Shown piece by piece: positions 23,891-31,792 of a stretch of DNA of 64,000 nt. Source of the DNA: Streptomyces sclerotialus (GTDB lineage Bacteria; Actinomycetota; Actinomycetes; Streptomycetales; Streptomycetaceae); NCBI RefSeq assembly GCF_040907265.1, contig NZ_JBFOHP010000002.1, positions 3,310,501-3,374,500 of the forward strand, written 5' to 3'. Below the pieces are notes generated by a model. It saw nothing but the letters and a program-made list of their open reading frames with translations. It did not search any database and was not told the origin of the DNA. How positions within the stretch are numbered: position 1 is the first letter of the stretch; each line of letters starts with the position of its first letter. Made by a program: the position numbers and the translations under genes.

Positions 23891-25195
23891 GTGATCCTCT
23901 TCCTCGCCGCCCGCCCCGTGACCGCCCCGCCCGTTCCCGCCCGTCCGCGCCGTGCCGCGCGCCGCCGGGGCCGCTCGCCGGGCAGCGGCCCGCGCCTGCG
24001 GTTCCTCCGTCCGTACGCCCGGATGTTCGCCGTGCCGGGCACCCGTGCCTTCACCGCGGCCAACCTCCTGGCCCGCCTCCCGATGGGCATGTTCAGTGTC
24101 AGCGCGGTCCTCATGATCGCCGGGTCGCGCGGCTCGTACGCGCTGGCCGGGGCCGTGACCGCCGCCGGACTCGCGGCGACCGCCGTCGTGGGGCCGTGGA
24201 CCGCGCGGCTGACCGACCGCTACGGGCAGGCCAGGGTCGCGCCGCCCGCCGCGCTGCTCGCCGTACTGGGCTCGCTGGCCCTCGTGCTGTGCGTGCGGCT
24301 CGACGCGCCTGCCTGGACGCTCTTCGCCTCCTACGTGTGCACCGCCACCACGCCCAACACGGGCGGCATGTCCCGGGCCCGCTGGGCGCACCTCTTCCGT
24401 GCCGACCCGCGCGCCCTGCACACCGCCAACTCCTTCGAGCAGGCGGCGGACGAGGTGTGCTTCATGCTCGGCCCGGTGCTCGCCGCCTTCCTGTGCACGA
24501 CGCTGTTCCCGGAGGCGGGCACGCTCACCGGAGCCGTGCTGCTGCTGACCGGAGTGCTGCTGTTCGCCGCGCAGCGCCGTACGGAGCCGCCCGCCGCGCC
24601 CCGTACGGAGCGGGTCCGCTCGCCGCTGCGCCGTCCCGGACTGCCGCCGCTCCTGCTGACCTTCGTGTGCACGGGCGCGGTCTTCGGCTCCCTGGAGGTC
24701 GTCACGATCGGCTTCGCCGACGGGCACGGCGTCCGGGCCGTGGCGGGCGGCATCCTGGCGCTGCAGGCCGCCGGTTCGTGCGCCGCCGGACTGCTGTACG
24801 GGCTGCTGCCGCCCGCCGGGCGGCCCGCCGCGCGCTTCACCGGGTGCGTGGCGGCCATGACGGTCCTGATGCTGCTGCCGCTCCTCGGGGCGGCGAGCGG
24901 CAGCCTCGCGGTGCTGGCGGGCACCCTGCTGGTGGCCGGGATGGCGACCGCGCCGACCATGGTCACCGGCATGGGCCGGGTCCAGGCGCTGACGCCCGCC
25001 GGCCAGGTCACCGAGGGCATGACGCTGGCCGTCACCGCCCTGCTGACCGGCATCGCGGCCGGCTCGGCGGCAGGCGGCTGGGCCACGGACCACCTGGGGA
25101 GCGGCGGGGCGGCGTACGGCGCACCGGCCGCCGCGGCGGCCCTGGCACTGACCGTGACCCTGCTGGGCCGCCTCCGTGCGGCCCGGCACGCGTGA
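23891..25195 (+). CDS. Major facilitator superfamily (MFS) transporter
   Basis: About 434 residues from the GTG at 23891. The start is uncertain: a GTG at 23918 or ATG at 24023 is possible, and starts upstream of ~23840 would fall inside the operator. The membrane part begins near FRLRPYARMFAVPGTRAFTA (approximate; actual text FLRPYARMFAVPGTRAF) and has about twelve hydrophobic segments, with an MFS A-type loop ARLTDRYGQARV and the family-specific ATTPNTGGMSRARWAHLFRA. It belongs to the large drug-efflux-like group of Streptomyces; the substrate is not predictable. A strong purine run, GGAAGGAAG at 23842-23850, is followed by an 11-codon frame ending TGA at 23884-23886, possibly a leader. The gene ends two bases from the convergent esterase stop. 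Confidence 0.85.
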   Translation: MILFLAARPVTAPPVPARPRRAARRRGRSPGSGPRLRFLRPYARMFAVPGTRAFTAANLLARLPMGMFSVSAVLMIAGSRGSYALAGAVTAAGLAATAVVGPWTARLTDRYGQARVAPPAALLAVLGSLALVLCVRLDAPAWTLFASYVCTATTPNTGGMSRARWAHLFRADPRALHTANSFEQAADEVCFMLGPVLAAFLCTTLFPEAGTLTGAVLLLTGVLLFAAQRRTEPPAAPRTERVRSPLRRPGLPPLLLTFVCTGAVFGSLEVVTIGFADGHGVRAVAGGILALQAAGSCAAGLLYGLLPPAGRPAARFTGCVAAMTVLMLLPLLGAASGSLAVLAGTLLVAGMATAPTMVTGMGRVQALTPAGQVTEGMTLAVTALLTGIAAGSAAGGWATDHLGSGGAAYGAPAAAAALALTVTLLGRLRAARHA

Positions 25196-25197
25196 CC

Positions 25198-26169
25198 TCA
25201 GCCGTCCAGGCCCCAGCCCTTCCCCATCGCGTACGCGGCGCAGAGGTTCACGTCGAGCATGTACGCGCCGGCCGTGCCGCACTGGGCGGCGCCGGTGCCG
25301 GGGTCCAGCGGCTGACCGTGCCCCATGCCGGTGATCCGGTAGGTCTCGGCGGCCACGGCGCCCGAAGCGTCCCGGTACACCGCGTGCGGATATCCGCCCA
25401 CCGTGTCCGTCACCTCCGGCGTCTGGTCGGTGCCGTGCACGTTCGTCCACTGCTCGACGAGGTCGGCCATGTTCACCGGCTTCACGGTCGTGTCGGACGT
25501 CCCCTGGAGGACCGTCAGCCGGGGCCAGGGGCCGGTGTGGCCCGGATTGGCGGCCCGTACCCGGTCACCCCACTGCGCGGGCGTCTGCGTGGCGCCCACG
25601 TACATGCACACGTACGGCGAGCCCGCCGCCTGCGCACAGCCGTACGGGAGGCCCGCGACCACGCCGCCCGCCGTGTAGGTCTCCGGGTACGCGGCCATCA
25701 TGACCGCCGTCATGCCGCCGCCGGCCGACAGGCCGGTGACGTACGCCCGGGAGCCGCCCGCGTCGGCGAGCTGGCGGGCGGTCATCTGCTGGACGGAGGC
25801 GGCCTCGCCGCGGCCGCGCTCGATGTCGCCCGCCTGGAACCAGTTGAAGCAGTTGTTGAGGTTGTTGGCGCTGGTCTGGCCGGGCAGCACCACGGAGAAG
25901 CCCCAGCGGTCGGCGAGCTCGGTCCAGCCGCTCTGCCTGCCGTACGTGGTGGCGTTCTGTGTGCAGCCGTGCAGCGCGACGACCACGGGGCGGCCGGCGG
26001 GCAGGCCCTCGGGGACGTAGCGGTACATCCGCAGCGCCCCGGGGTTGCTGCCGAAGCCGGTGACTTCCTCGATGGTGCCGGCGGCGTGTGCCGTGCCCGC
26101 GGGCAGGAACAGGGCGGCCAGGACGGCCGCGACCAGCATGCTCAGCGTGCGTCTGAGTGTTCTGTACAT
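25198..26169 (-). CDS. Secreted PHB-depolymerase/feruloyl-esterase-like esterase
   Basis: 323 residues from the ATG at 26169. A signal peptide is evident (MYRTLRRTLSMLVAAVLAAL ... GTAHAAG, cleavage ~residue 30). The mature chain is an alpha/beta hydrolase of the esterase PHB depolymerase family. It has the oxyanion region VVVALHGCTQNATTYG, the nucleophile elbow GLSAGGGM (Ser at the G-x-S-x-G-G), a likely acid in the TSDTT segment and the catalytic His in ITGMGHGQPLD. Four cysteines could form disulfides (CFNWFQ, YGCAQ, VCMYV, QCGTA, LCAAY). It should hydrolyse an ester polymer or acylated polysaccharide outside the cell; the exact substrate is unknown. It converges on the MFS gene. Confidence 0.9.
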   Translation of the reverse strand: MYRTLRRTLSMLVAAVLAALFLPAGTAHAAGTIEEVTGFGSNPGALRMYRYVPEGLPAGRPVVVALHGCTQNATTYGRQSGWTELADRWGFSVVLPGQTSANNLNNCFNWFQAGDIERGRGEAASVQQMTARQLADAGGSRAYVTGLSAGGGMTAVMMAAYPETYTAGGVVAGLPYGCAQAAGSPYVCMYVGATQTPAQWGDRVRAANPGHTGPWPRLTVLQGTSDTTVKPVNMADLVEQWTNVHGTDQTPEVTDTVGGYPHAVYRDASGAVAAETYRITGMGHGQPLDPGTGAAQCGTAGAYMLDVNLCAAYAMGKGWGLDG

Positions 26170-26252
26170 GCCCGGGGACGGTAGGAGCGGACGACGCGCC
26201 CCGATATGGCGCGGGAGCCCACATCCCGGGCCCTCGCCATGGCCGGGCATGA

Positions 26253-26288
26253 CAGGAGCCCCGCTGCCTGACGGCGGCGGGGCTCCTG
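26253..26288 (-). terminator. tmRNA terminator
   Basis: A 12-bp perfect stem (CAGGAGCCCCGC at 26253-26264, GCGGGGCTCCTG at 26277-26288) lies about 37 bases beyond the tmRNA 3' end on the minus strand. Confidence 0.75.
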
Positions 26289-26324
26289 CCCACATGGGAT
26301 GTCCGGAGGCCGGAGCCTCCGTTC

Positions 26325-26694
26325 GGTGGAGATGGCGGGAATCGAACCCGCGTCCAACGGTGCGGAACCAGGGCTTCTCCGTGTGCAGTCCGCTGCGATT
26401 TTCTCGGCCCCGGAGATCACGCGGACAAGTCTCCGACGGGCTCAGTCACTGTTTGATGTCTCCACCGGGCCCCGTGACCGGGCTCGGTGGATAAGACCCC
26501 TAGCTGATGCCAGGATCCGGGTCGGGATCATCCCCGGGCTGACACTTCGCAGGTCGCTACTTAGGCAGCGAGGGCGAAGGAATCGCGCTTGGTGTTGGCG
26601 ATTATTGGTTGCGACACGTGGTTAACGAGATCATTGCCGCTTCCTCGACACGCTTCCCCTGCTTCGACATCCGCTGTCGAAACCGATCATCCCC
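26325..26694 (-). ncRNA. ssrA: Transfer-messenger RNA (tmRNA)
   Basis: The minus strand begins GGGGATGATCGGTTTCGACA at 26694, the universal tmRNA 5' end. It closes with the T-arm GGTTCGATTCCCGCC and CATCTCC near 26328, which pairs with GGGGATG to form the acceptor stem. The resume codon GCC is at 26597-26599, and the reading frame to the TAA at 26561-26563 encodes the tag ANTKRDSFALAA. The terminal CCA is not encoded. It rescues ribosomes stalled on broken messages and tags the products for proteolysis together with SmpB, whose gene ends 140 bases upstream. Confidence 0.96.
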
Positions 26695-26834
26695 ATGTTG
26701 TGTTTTCAACGGTGGACCCCGCTTCCGCGGAGTCCGTGCACCCCGTCCAGCGGGGTACGTGTGCCATCGTACGGGAACAACGCGGCACCGTGCCAGCATA
26801 TTCCCAGCGGCACAGGGCCGGGCCTTCCTCCAGG

Positions 26835-27350
26835 TCAGGCCCGCTGCCGCCGGCGCACCGCGGAGATCGCGCGCTCCGCCTCGCGGCGGTCCTGCTGCTC
26901 ACGCAGCGTCTGCCGCTTGTCGTACTCCTTCTTGCCCTTGGCCAGCGCGATCTCCACCTTCGCGCGGCCCTTCAGGAAGTACAGCTGGAGCGGGACGATC
27001 GTGTGGCCCGTCTCCTGCGACTTCGACGCCAGCTTGTCGATCTCCACCCGGTGCAGCAGGAGCTTCCGCTTGCGGCGCGCGGCATGGTTGGTCCAGGTGC
27101 CCTGCGCGTACTCGGGGATGTGCACGTTGTGCAGCCACGCCTCGCCGCCGTCGATCTGGACGAAGCCGTCCACGAGCGAAGCCCGCCCCTGCCGCAGCGA
27201 CTTCACCTCGGTGCCCGTGAGCACGAGGCCGCACTCGTAGGTGTCGATGATGAGGTAGTCGTGCCGCGCCTTCTTGTTCTGCGCGATGAGCTTGCGCCCG
27301 GCCTCCGCGGCCTGCCGCTTCGCCTTCGTCTTCGCGTTCGCCTTAGCCAT
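26835..27350 (-). CDS. smpB: SsrA-binding protein SmpB
   Basis: 171 residues, with the SmpB beta-barrel ([40 protein letters not shown]) and the Lys/Arg-rich C-terminal tail ([20 protein letters not shown]) that mimics an mRNA-like helix in the ribosome. An N-terminal basic extension of ~20 residues ([20 protein letters not shown]) is longer than in E. coli but usual in actinobacteria. It binds tmRNA and delivers it to stalled ribosomes. The ATG has no strong Shine-Dalgarno. It lies 18 bases after the CtpA gene, so it probably shares a transcript with it, and is next to ssrA itself. Confidence 0.97.
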   Translation of the reverse strand: MAKANAKTKAKRQAAEAGRKLIAQNKKARHDYLIIDTYECGLVLTGTEVKSLRQGRASLVDGFVQIDGGEAWLHNVHIPEYAQGTWTNHAARRKRKLLLHRVEIDKLASKSQETGHTIVPLQLYFLKGRAKVEIALAKGKKEYDKRQTLREQQDRREAERAISAVRRRQRA

Positions 27351-27368
27351 AGTGCGGCCATTTTCGCA

Positions 27369-28592
27369 CTAGGACCCGCCTCCCAGGCCACTCATTACCG
27401 CTCTGGCCCGGCTCTCCGCGCGGTCGTCGGCGGGGATGTCGGGGGTGATGCCCCGGCCGTCGACGCCGCGCCCCGACGGTGTGCGGTAATGGCCGACGGT
27501 CAGCTCGGCGACCGAGCCGTCCGGCAGCTCGCTGGGCATCTGGACCGAGCCCTTGCCGAAGGTCGGCGAGCCGATCACCACCGCACGGCCGCGGTCCTGC
27601 AGCGCCCCCGCCAGCAGCTCCCCCGCGCTCATCGTGCCGCCGTCGACCAGCACGGCCACCGGCGACTTCGTGGCCCGGCCGCGGTCCGCGTACAGCGCGC
27701 GCTGGCTGCCGCGTACGTCGTACGTGGCGACCAGGCCGCCGTCGAGGAACGCGGCGGCCGCCGTGACCGCCTCCCCGACCAGGCCGCCGGTGTTGCCGCG
27801 CAGGTCCAGCACGATGCCGCCGGGCGCGGCCGAGCGGACCGCCTCGCGCACCTCCTCGCCGGTGCCCTTGGCGAACGCGTCGACCTTGATCCGGGTCATG
27901 CCCCCGGACGCCGCGGGCCGGTCGACGGTGACGTTCGCCGTGCGCAGCCGGGCGCGGTGCAGCGTCGCGGTCCAGTCCCGGTCGGCGCGCCGGAGCTTCA
28001 GGTCGACGGGGGTACCGGGGGCAGCGGCGCCCCCCGCGCGCTTCGAGGTGCTGCCGGCGTCGCCGCGCAGCCGGGCCACGACCTCGGTGACCGGGCGGTG
28101 CCGGGTGGCGCTGCCGTCGACGGCGAGCAGGTCGTCACCGGGCGCGATGCCGGCCCGGGCGGCGGGGCCGTCCGCGCGTACCCGGGAGACCTGGACGCGG
28201 CCGTCCTCGCCCTCGCGCAGCCACAGGCCGACGCCGACGTACTCGCCGTCGAGCTGCCGCCGGAAGTCCTCGTACTCGCCCGCGGTGTAGACCGTGGACC
28301 AGCGGTCGCCGCTGCGGCTGACCACGTCGGCGGCGGCCTGGCTGCCGGACTTGCCGGACTTGAGCGCCTCGGCCGCGGCCTCCTCGACGGCCTCGCGGTC
28401 CGCCGTGCCGTCCGCGGCGGCCCGGCCGTCGGCGACGGTACGTACCGGTATGCGGTGCTCCGCCCCTTCTCGGCCTTCATCCTCCCAGGAACCGGCTGCG
28501 GCGCCGGTGCCGAGCACGCTCGCGAAGACCAACGTCAGGGCCGCCCCGCGGCGGATGCGGCGGGGCCGGACAAAGTGCAATCGGCCCGACAT
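27369..28592 (-). CDS. S41-family carboxyl-terminal processing protease (CtpA-like)
   Basis: 407 residues. The N-terminus has a signal or anchor (RRGAALTLVFASVLGTGAAA, ~15-34), so the enzyme acts outside the membrane. A PDZ domain occupies ~125-210 (YVGVGLWLREGEDGRVQVSR, GIAPGDDLLAVDG). The S41 protease domain follows, with GGIVLDLRGNTGGLV, the nucleophile Ser in VDGGTMSAGELLAGAL and the catalytic Lys in SPTFGKGSVQM. Such proteases trim C-termini of envelope proteins. It lies between a secreted unknown (downstream of ftsXE) and smpB, an arrangement conserved in Streptomyces. Confidence 0.92.
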   Translation of the reverse strand: MSGRLHFVRPRRIRRGAALTLVFASVLGTGAAAGSWEDEGREGAEHRIPVRTVADGRAAADGTADREAVEEAAAEALKSGKSGSQAAADVVSRSGDRWSTVYTAGEYEDFRRQLDGEYVGVGLWLREGEDGRVQVSRVRADGPAARAGIAPGDDLLAVDGSATRHRPVTEVVARLRGDAGSTSKRAGGAAAPGTPVDLKLRRADRDWTATLHRARLRTANVTVDRPAASGGMTRIKVDAFAKGTGEEVREAVRSAAPGGIVLDLRGNTGGLVGEAVTAAAAFLDGGLVATYDVRGSQRALYADRGRATKSPVAVLVDGGTMSAGELLAGALQDRGRAVVIGSPTFGKGSVQMPSELPDGSVAELTVGHYRTPSGRGVDGRGITPDIPADDRAESRARAVMSGLGGGS

Positions 28593-28617
28593 GCCGGTGA
28601 GTCTAGGCCAGAAAGAA

Positions 28618-28647
28618 GCGCCGTACGGGCAGTTGCCCGCACGGCGC
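28618..28647 (-). terminator. Terminator after the secreted unknown gene
   Basis: GCGCCGT-a-CGGGCA and TGCCCG-c-ACGGCGC form a 14-bp stem with one mismatch. On the minus strand it is followed by TTCTTTCT, an intrinsic terminator lying before the CtpA gene. Confidence 0.8.
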
Positions 28648-28683
28648 CGTTGACTTACCTCACACCAAGAGGTGCCGTATGTC

Positions 28684-29304
28684 TCAGATCAGGTTGTACT
28701 GACCCACTTCACGAAGCTGGTGGGCGAAGAGGCCCCACGAGGCCTTCGCGAAGAGGTAGTTCGCGCTGCCGCCCAGCGGATGCTTCTGCCACACCGTCTT
28801 CGGCCCCTTGGCCCGCACGTCCAAGTACAGCGTGTCGTCGCTCTTCTTCTTCAGGCTGAAGGTGATGTACTTGCCCGCACCTTCCAGGTGACCGGGCAGC
28901 GACTTCAGAGTGAAGTAGGTCTGCCCCACCTTGGTGACCAGCACCGGGTTGCACTTCTTACCGCCCTCAAGACAGATCTTCTGCCCCTTCTTGACGGTCT
29001 TCGGCATCCCCTTGAGTGGGAAGACCCCCTTCATGATCTTGTTCATCTTGTGGAACGAGCTCTTGGCGCTCTCGGCCTGCCGGAAGAGGTCGTACGTGTA
29101 GTGGTACGAGTACTGGCTGCTCTTGGCGGCTACGGCGGCGGTCGTCCGCACGGCCGCGGCCGGCTTCGCCACTGGGCCGGCGGCCTGGGCGGGCACCGCA
29201 GCGCCCAGCACCGCGGAGCACATCACCGCGGCCACGGCTGCGCCGCGGGCCCCCTTGACCCGCTGCTCGGTGGTGCGGCCGGCGGAGCCGTTCTGGATAT
29301 GCAT
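28684..29304 (-). CDS. Secreted lysine-rich protein of unknown function
   Basis: 206 residues. Not recognised. A basic start (GRTTEQRVKGARG) leads into a hydrophobic stretch (AAVAAVMCSAVLGAAVPAQA) and an AQA cleavage site near residue 42, so it should be secreted. The mature part is rich in Lys, Tyr and Phe (SSQYSYHYTYDLFRQAESAK, KITFSLKKK-like segment YITFSLKKKSDDTLYLDVRA) with two cysteines (KICLEGGKKCNPVL) that could pair. It looks like a compact beta protein. The gene has clearly lower GC and different codon use from its neighbours, and it has its own terminator, hinting at later insertion between ftsX and the CtpA gene. Confidence 0.75.
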   Translation of the reverse strand: MHIQNGSAGRTTEQRVKGARGAAVAAVMCSAVLGAAVPAQAAGPVAKPAAAVRTTAAVAAKSSQYSYHYTYDLFRQAESAKSSFHKMNKIMKGVFPLKGMPKTVKKGQKICLEGGKKCNPVLVTKVGQTYFTLKSLPGHLEGAGKYITFSLKKKSDDTLYLDVRAKGPKTVWQKHPLGGSANYLFAKASWGLFAHQLREVGQYNLI

Positions 29305-29453
29305 GAGGTAGATCCCCCGATACGTCTGGTGGTGTTCACTCCTGGTCAGGGAGTACGAACATCATGGAGCACGGCCGCCACCGCCCGCAATGATCTTGAA
29401 GCCGAGCCGTGTCGCCCGGCGACGGGCCGGAGGTCTTCGTCCGCAGCATGACG

Positions 29454-29484
29454 AAGGGGCGGGCCGCATGACGACCCGCCCCTT
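29454..29484 (-). terminator. ftsEX operon terminator
   Basis: The 10-bp stem AAGGGGCGGG/CCCGCCCCTT with an 11-base loop lies 27 bases past the ftsX stop. Confidence 0.8.
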
Positions 29485-29510
29485 GTCGCGAACCACCGGA
29501 AAGCGTCGCG

Positions 29511-30422
29511 TCACACCTTGAGGTACTTGCGCAGCGCGAAGAAGGCCGCAAGCGCAGGCATCAGCAGACCGATCAGCAACACCAGCGGGAGAACCGCTAT
29601 CACCGAGTCCCAGCCGATGAAGTTGATCACCTGGATCTTCTGCGCCAGCCAGTTGTTCACCAGCATGTACTTCCCGGTGACGATCAGGACGCAGGAGAAC
29701 ACGGCACCGATCAGACCGGCGATGGCGGCCTCCAGGATGAACGGCATCTGGATGTAGAAGCTGGACGCACCCACCAGCCGCATGATCCCGGTTTCCCGCC
29801 TTCGGCTGAACGCCGACACCCGTACGGTGTTGACGATCAGCAGCAGCGCAACGATCAGCATCAGCCCCATCACGCTCAGCGCCGCGATGTTCATACCGTT
29901 GAGCAGGTTGAAGAGCGGTTCCACCGTGTCCCGTTGGTCCAGCACCTGCTGGACCCCGGGCCGCCCCGAGAACGCCGTCTTGATCACTTCGTACTTGGTC
30001 GGGTCCTTCAGCTTGACCCGAAAGGATTCAGGGAGCTGATCGGGGGTCACCAGGCCCGCGACGGGGGACTGGCCGAACTGCTCCTTGTAGTGCTTGTACG
30101 CCTGGTCGCTCGACTCGTACTGGACGCTCTCCACGTTGGGCAGCCGGTCGAGCTCGGTCCGGATCTCGTTCTTCTGCTTCGCAGTGGCCGCTCCCTTGGC
30201 GCAGCCGGCGTCGCTCTCCGCATCGTTCTTGTTGCAGAAGAAGATCGAGACGTTGACCTTGTCGTACCAGTAATCCTTCATCGTGCTGACCTGGTCGCGC
30301 ATCAGCAGCGAGGCGCCGAAGAGGCCGAGCGAGAGAGCCACGGAGACGATGACGGCGAAGGTCATCGTGAGGTTTCGGCGGAGACCGACGCCGATCTCCG
30401 ACAGGACGAACTGGGCGCGCAT
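29511..30422 (-). CDS. ftsX: Cell-division ABC transporter permease FtsX
   Basis: 303 residues with the FtsX topology: one N-terminal transmembrane helix (LTMTFAVIVSVALSLGLFGA), a ~130-residue extracytoplasmic domain containing a Cys pair (FFCNKNDAESDAGCAKG), then three helices. The helices include AALSVMGLMLIVALLLIVNT and AVLPLVLLIGLLMPALAAFF. The motif RRRETGIMRLVGAS between helices 2 and 3 is the conserved coupling loop to FtsE. FtsEX transmits a cytoplasmic ATP cycle across the membrane to cell-wall hydrolases during growth and division; the extracytoplasmic loop would bind the hydrolase. The ATG is preceded by AAAGGA. It lies 32 bases after ftsE in one operon. Confidence 0.97.
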   Translation of the reverse strand: MRAQFVLSEIGVGLRRNLTMTFAVIVSVALSLGLFGASLLMRDQVSTMKDYWYDKVNVSIFFCNKNDAESDAGCAKGAATAKQKNEIRTELDRLPNVESVQYESSDQAYKHYKEQFGQSPVAGLVTPDQLPESFRVKLKDPTKYEVIKTAFSGRPGVQQVLDQRDTVEPLFNLLNGMNIAALSVMGLMLIVALLLIVNTVRVSAFSRRRETGIMRLVGASSFYIQMPFILEAAIAGLIGAVFSCVLIVTGKYMLVNNWLAQKIQVINFIGWDSVIAVLPLVLLIGLLMPALAAFFALRKYLKV

Positions 30423-30454
30423 GGCGTCCTTTCAGTACTGGGGGCCGTACACGC

Positions 30455-31144
30455 TTAGTGCTGGTAGCCGTACACGCCGCGCGACTGGTCGCGTACGAGC
30501 CGGCCCTTTTCTAGTTCCATGACCCGCTTGCGCATCTGGTCGACGATCTGCTGGTCGTGGGTGGCCATGACCACCGTCGTGCCGGTGCGGTTGATCCGGT
30601 CCAGCAGCTTCATGATGCCGACGGAGGTCTGCGGGTCGAGGTTGCCGGTCGGCTCGTCGGCGATCAGCAGCATCGGGCGGTTGACGAACGCCCGGGCGAT
30701 CGCGACGCGCTGCTGCTCACCGCCGGACAGCTCGCCCGGCATCCGGTCCTCCTTGCCGCCGAGCCCGACGAGGTCGAGCACCTCGGGCACGGTCTTGCGG
30801 ATCTGGCCGCGCGGCTTGCCGATGACCTCCAGGGCGAACGCGACGTTCTGCCCGACGGTCTTGTTCGGCAGCAGCCGGAAGTCCTGGAAGACGGTGCCGA
30901 TCTGGCGCCGCATCTGCGGGACCTTCCAGTTGGACAGCTTCCCGAGGTCCTTGCCCAGTACGTGCACCGCACCGTGGCTCGCCCGCTCCTCACGCAGGAG
31001 CAGCCGCAGGAAGGTGGACTTGCCGGAGCCGGAGGAGCCCACCAGGAAGACGAACTCGCCTCGTTCGATCTCGAGCGAGACGTCCCTGAGCGCGGGGCGG
31101 TTCTGCTTCGGGTAGGTCTTGGAGACGTTGTCGAATCGGATCAC
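30455..31144 (-). CDS. ftsE: Cell-division ABC transporter ATP-binding protein FtsE
   Basis: 229 residues from the GTG at 31144 ([20 protein letters not shown]), the length of the S. coelicolor protein. The frame runs open to 31216 with non-conserved residues. All ABC motifs are present: Walker [17 protein letters not shown]-loop [12 protein letters not shown], signature [19 protein letters not shown], Walker [13 protein letters not shown], and the switch His in [14 protein letters not shown]. It is the cytoplasmic ATPase partner of FtsX. A divergent small membrane-protein gene starts about 300 bases away. Confidence 0.97.
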   Translation of the reverse strand: MIRFDNVSKTYPKQNRPALRDVSLEIERGEFVFLVGSSGSGKSTFLRLLLREERASHGAVHVLGKDLGKLSNWKVPQMRRQIGTVFQDFRLLPNKTVGQNVAFALEVIGKPRGQIRKTVPEVLDLVGLGGKEDRMPGELSGGEQQRVAIARAFVNRPMLLIADEPTGNLDPQTSVGIMKLLDRINRTGTTVVMATHDQQIVDQMRKRVMELEKGRLVRDQSRGVYGYQH

Positions 31145-31450
31145 TGATGCACCACGGTCGACCTGGGTAGGGGCACGGGTTGCCGACTTGCGGCTCCCGT
31201 CGGTGAGCGTGACCATACGCGAACCACATGGCGCGGCGCAGTCGGCGTCCGGTCTTGGTGCGTTTATTCACGGCACCTACGGGGACAAAACGAGCACATT
31301 CCGGCTCCCGCCGAGGGCCCGCACACGGCCTGAATACGCCGTGCGCTGCGAGGATTCCGGTAGGCGCGCCGATGCTCCGGCGAGCTGGCACAGTAGAAGA
31401 GGGAACCAACGCGCCGGCCCGCGCGTTGGAGCTGGTGAGAAGGAGGTCGC

Positions 31451-31651
31451 ATGACGTACGACCGGCTGGTGTGCGCCAACTGCGCGGCCCCCGTCAGCGA
31501 GGGCCGCTGCCCGGTGTGCCGGGCCAGCAGGGAGCGGATGCAGCAGCAGAGCGGCCTGACCGGGCTCCTCGCGCAGGTCACCCCGGCGGCGCTGGTGGCG
31601 CTGCTGGTGGCGCTCGTGGCAGTGGGCCTGCTGCTGGAGCGGGTGGGCTGA
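31451..31651 (+). CDS. Tiny zinc-ribbon membrane protein (66 aa)
   Basis: The ATG at 31451 follows AAGGAGGTCGC, a near-perfect ribosome binding site, so it is surely translated. Residues 8-23 contain two CxxC knuckles (CANCAAPVSEGRCPVC), a likely zinc ribbon. Residues ~43-62 form one transmembrane helix (VTPAALVALLVALVAVGLLL). The protein would sit in the membrane with the ribbon in the cytoplasm. Function is unknown; similar small proteins are annotated as hypothetical in Streptomyces. It is divergent from ftsE and convergent with the LAETG protein gene, with a strong terminator between. Confidence 0.8.
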   Translation: MTYDRLVCANCAAPVSEGRCPVCRASRERMQQQSGLTGLLAQVTPAALVALLVALVAVGLLLERVG

Positions 31652-31721
31652 GCTCCGCCGACGCGGGACCGGACGGGCCGAGGCCCTGACTGATCTTGTC
31701 GATGACGCACCACGACGCACC

Positions 31722-31752
31722 AGGGCCCGGCGCGGAATCCGCGCCGGGCCCT
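31722..31752. terminator. Bidirectional terminator between convergent genes
   Basis: A 15-bp perfect inverted repeat with a one-base centre (AGGGCCCGGCGCGGA at 31722-31736, its complement at 31738-31752). Confidence 0.85.
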
Positions 31753-31792
31753 CTGCTGTGCAGCGTGCTGCGCTACGGGGCTACCGCCGGCC

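Noticed and set aside
23762..25450. Long open minus-strand frame upstream of the LysR start, opposite the MFS gene
   Set aside because: It has no helix-turn-helix-preceding homology, lies antisense to a clear membrane protein, and the LysR protein begins normally at the GTG at 23761.
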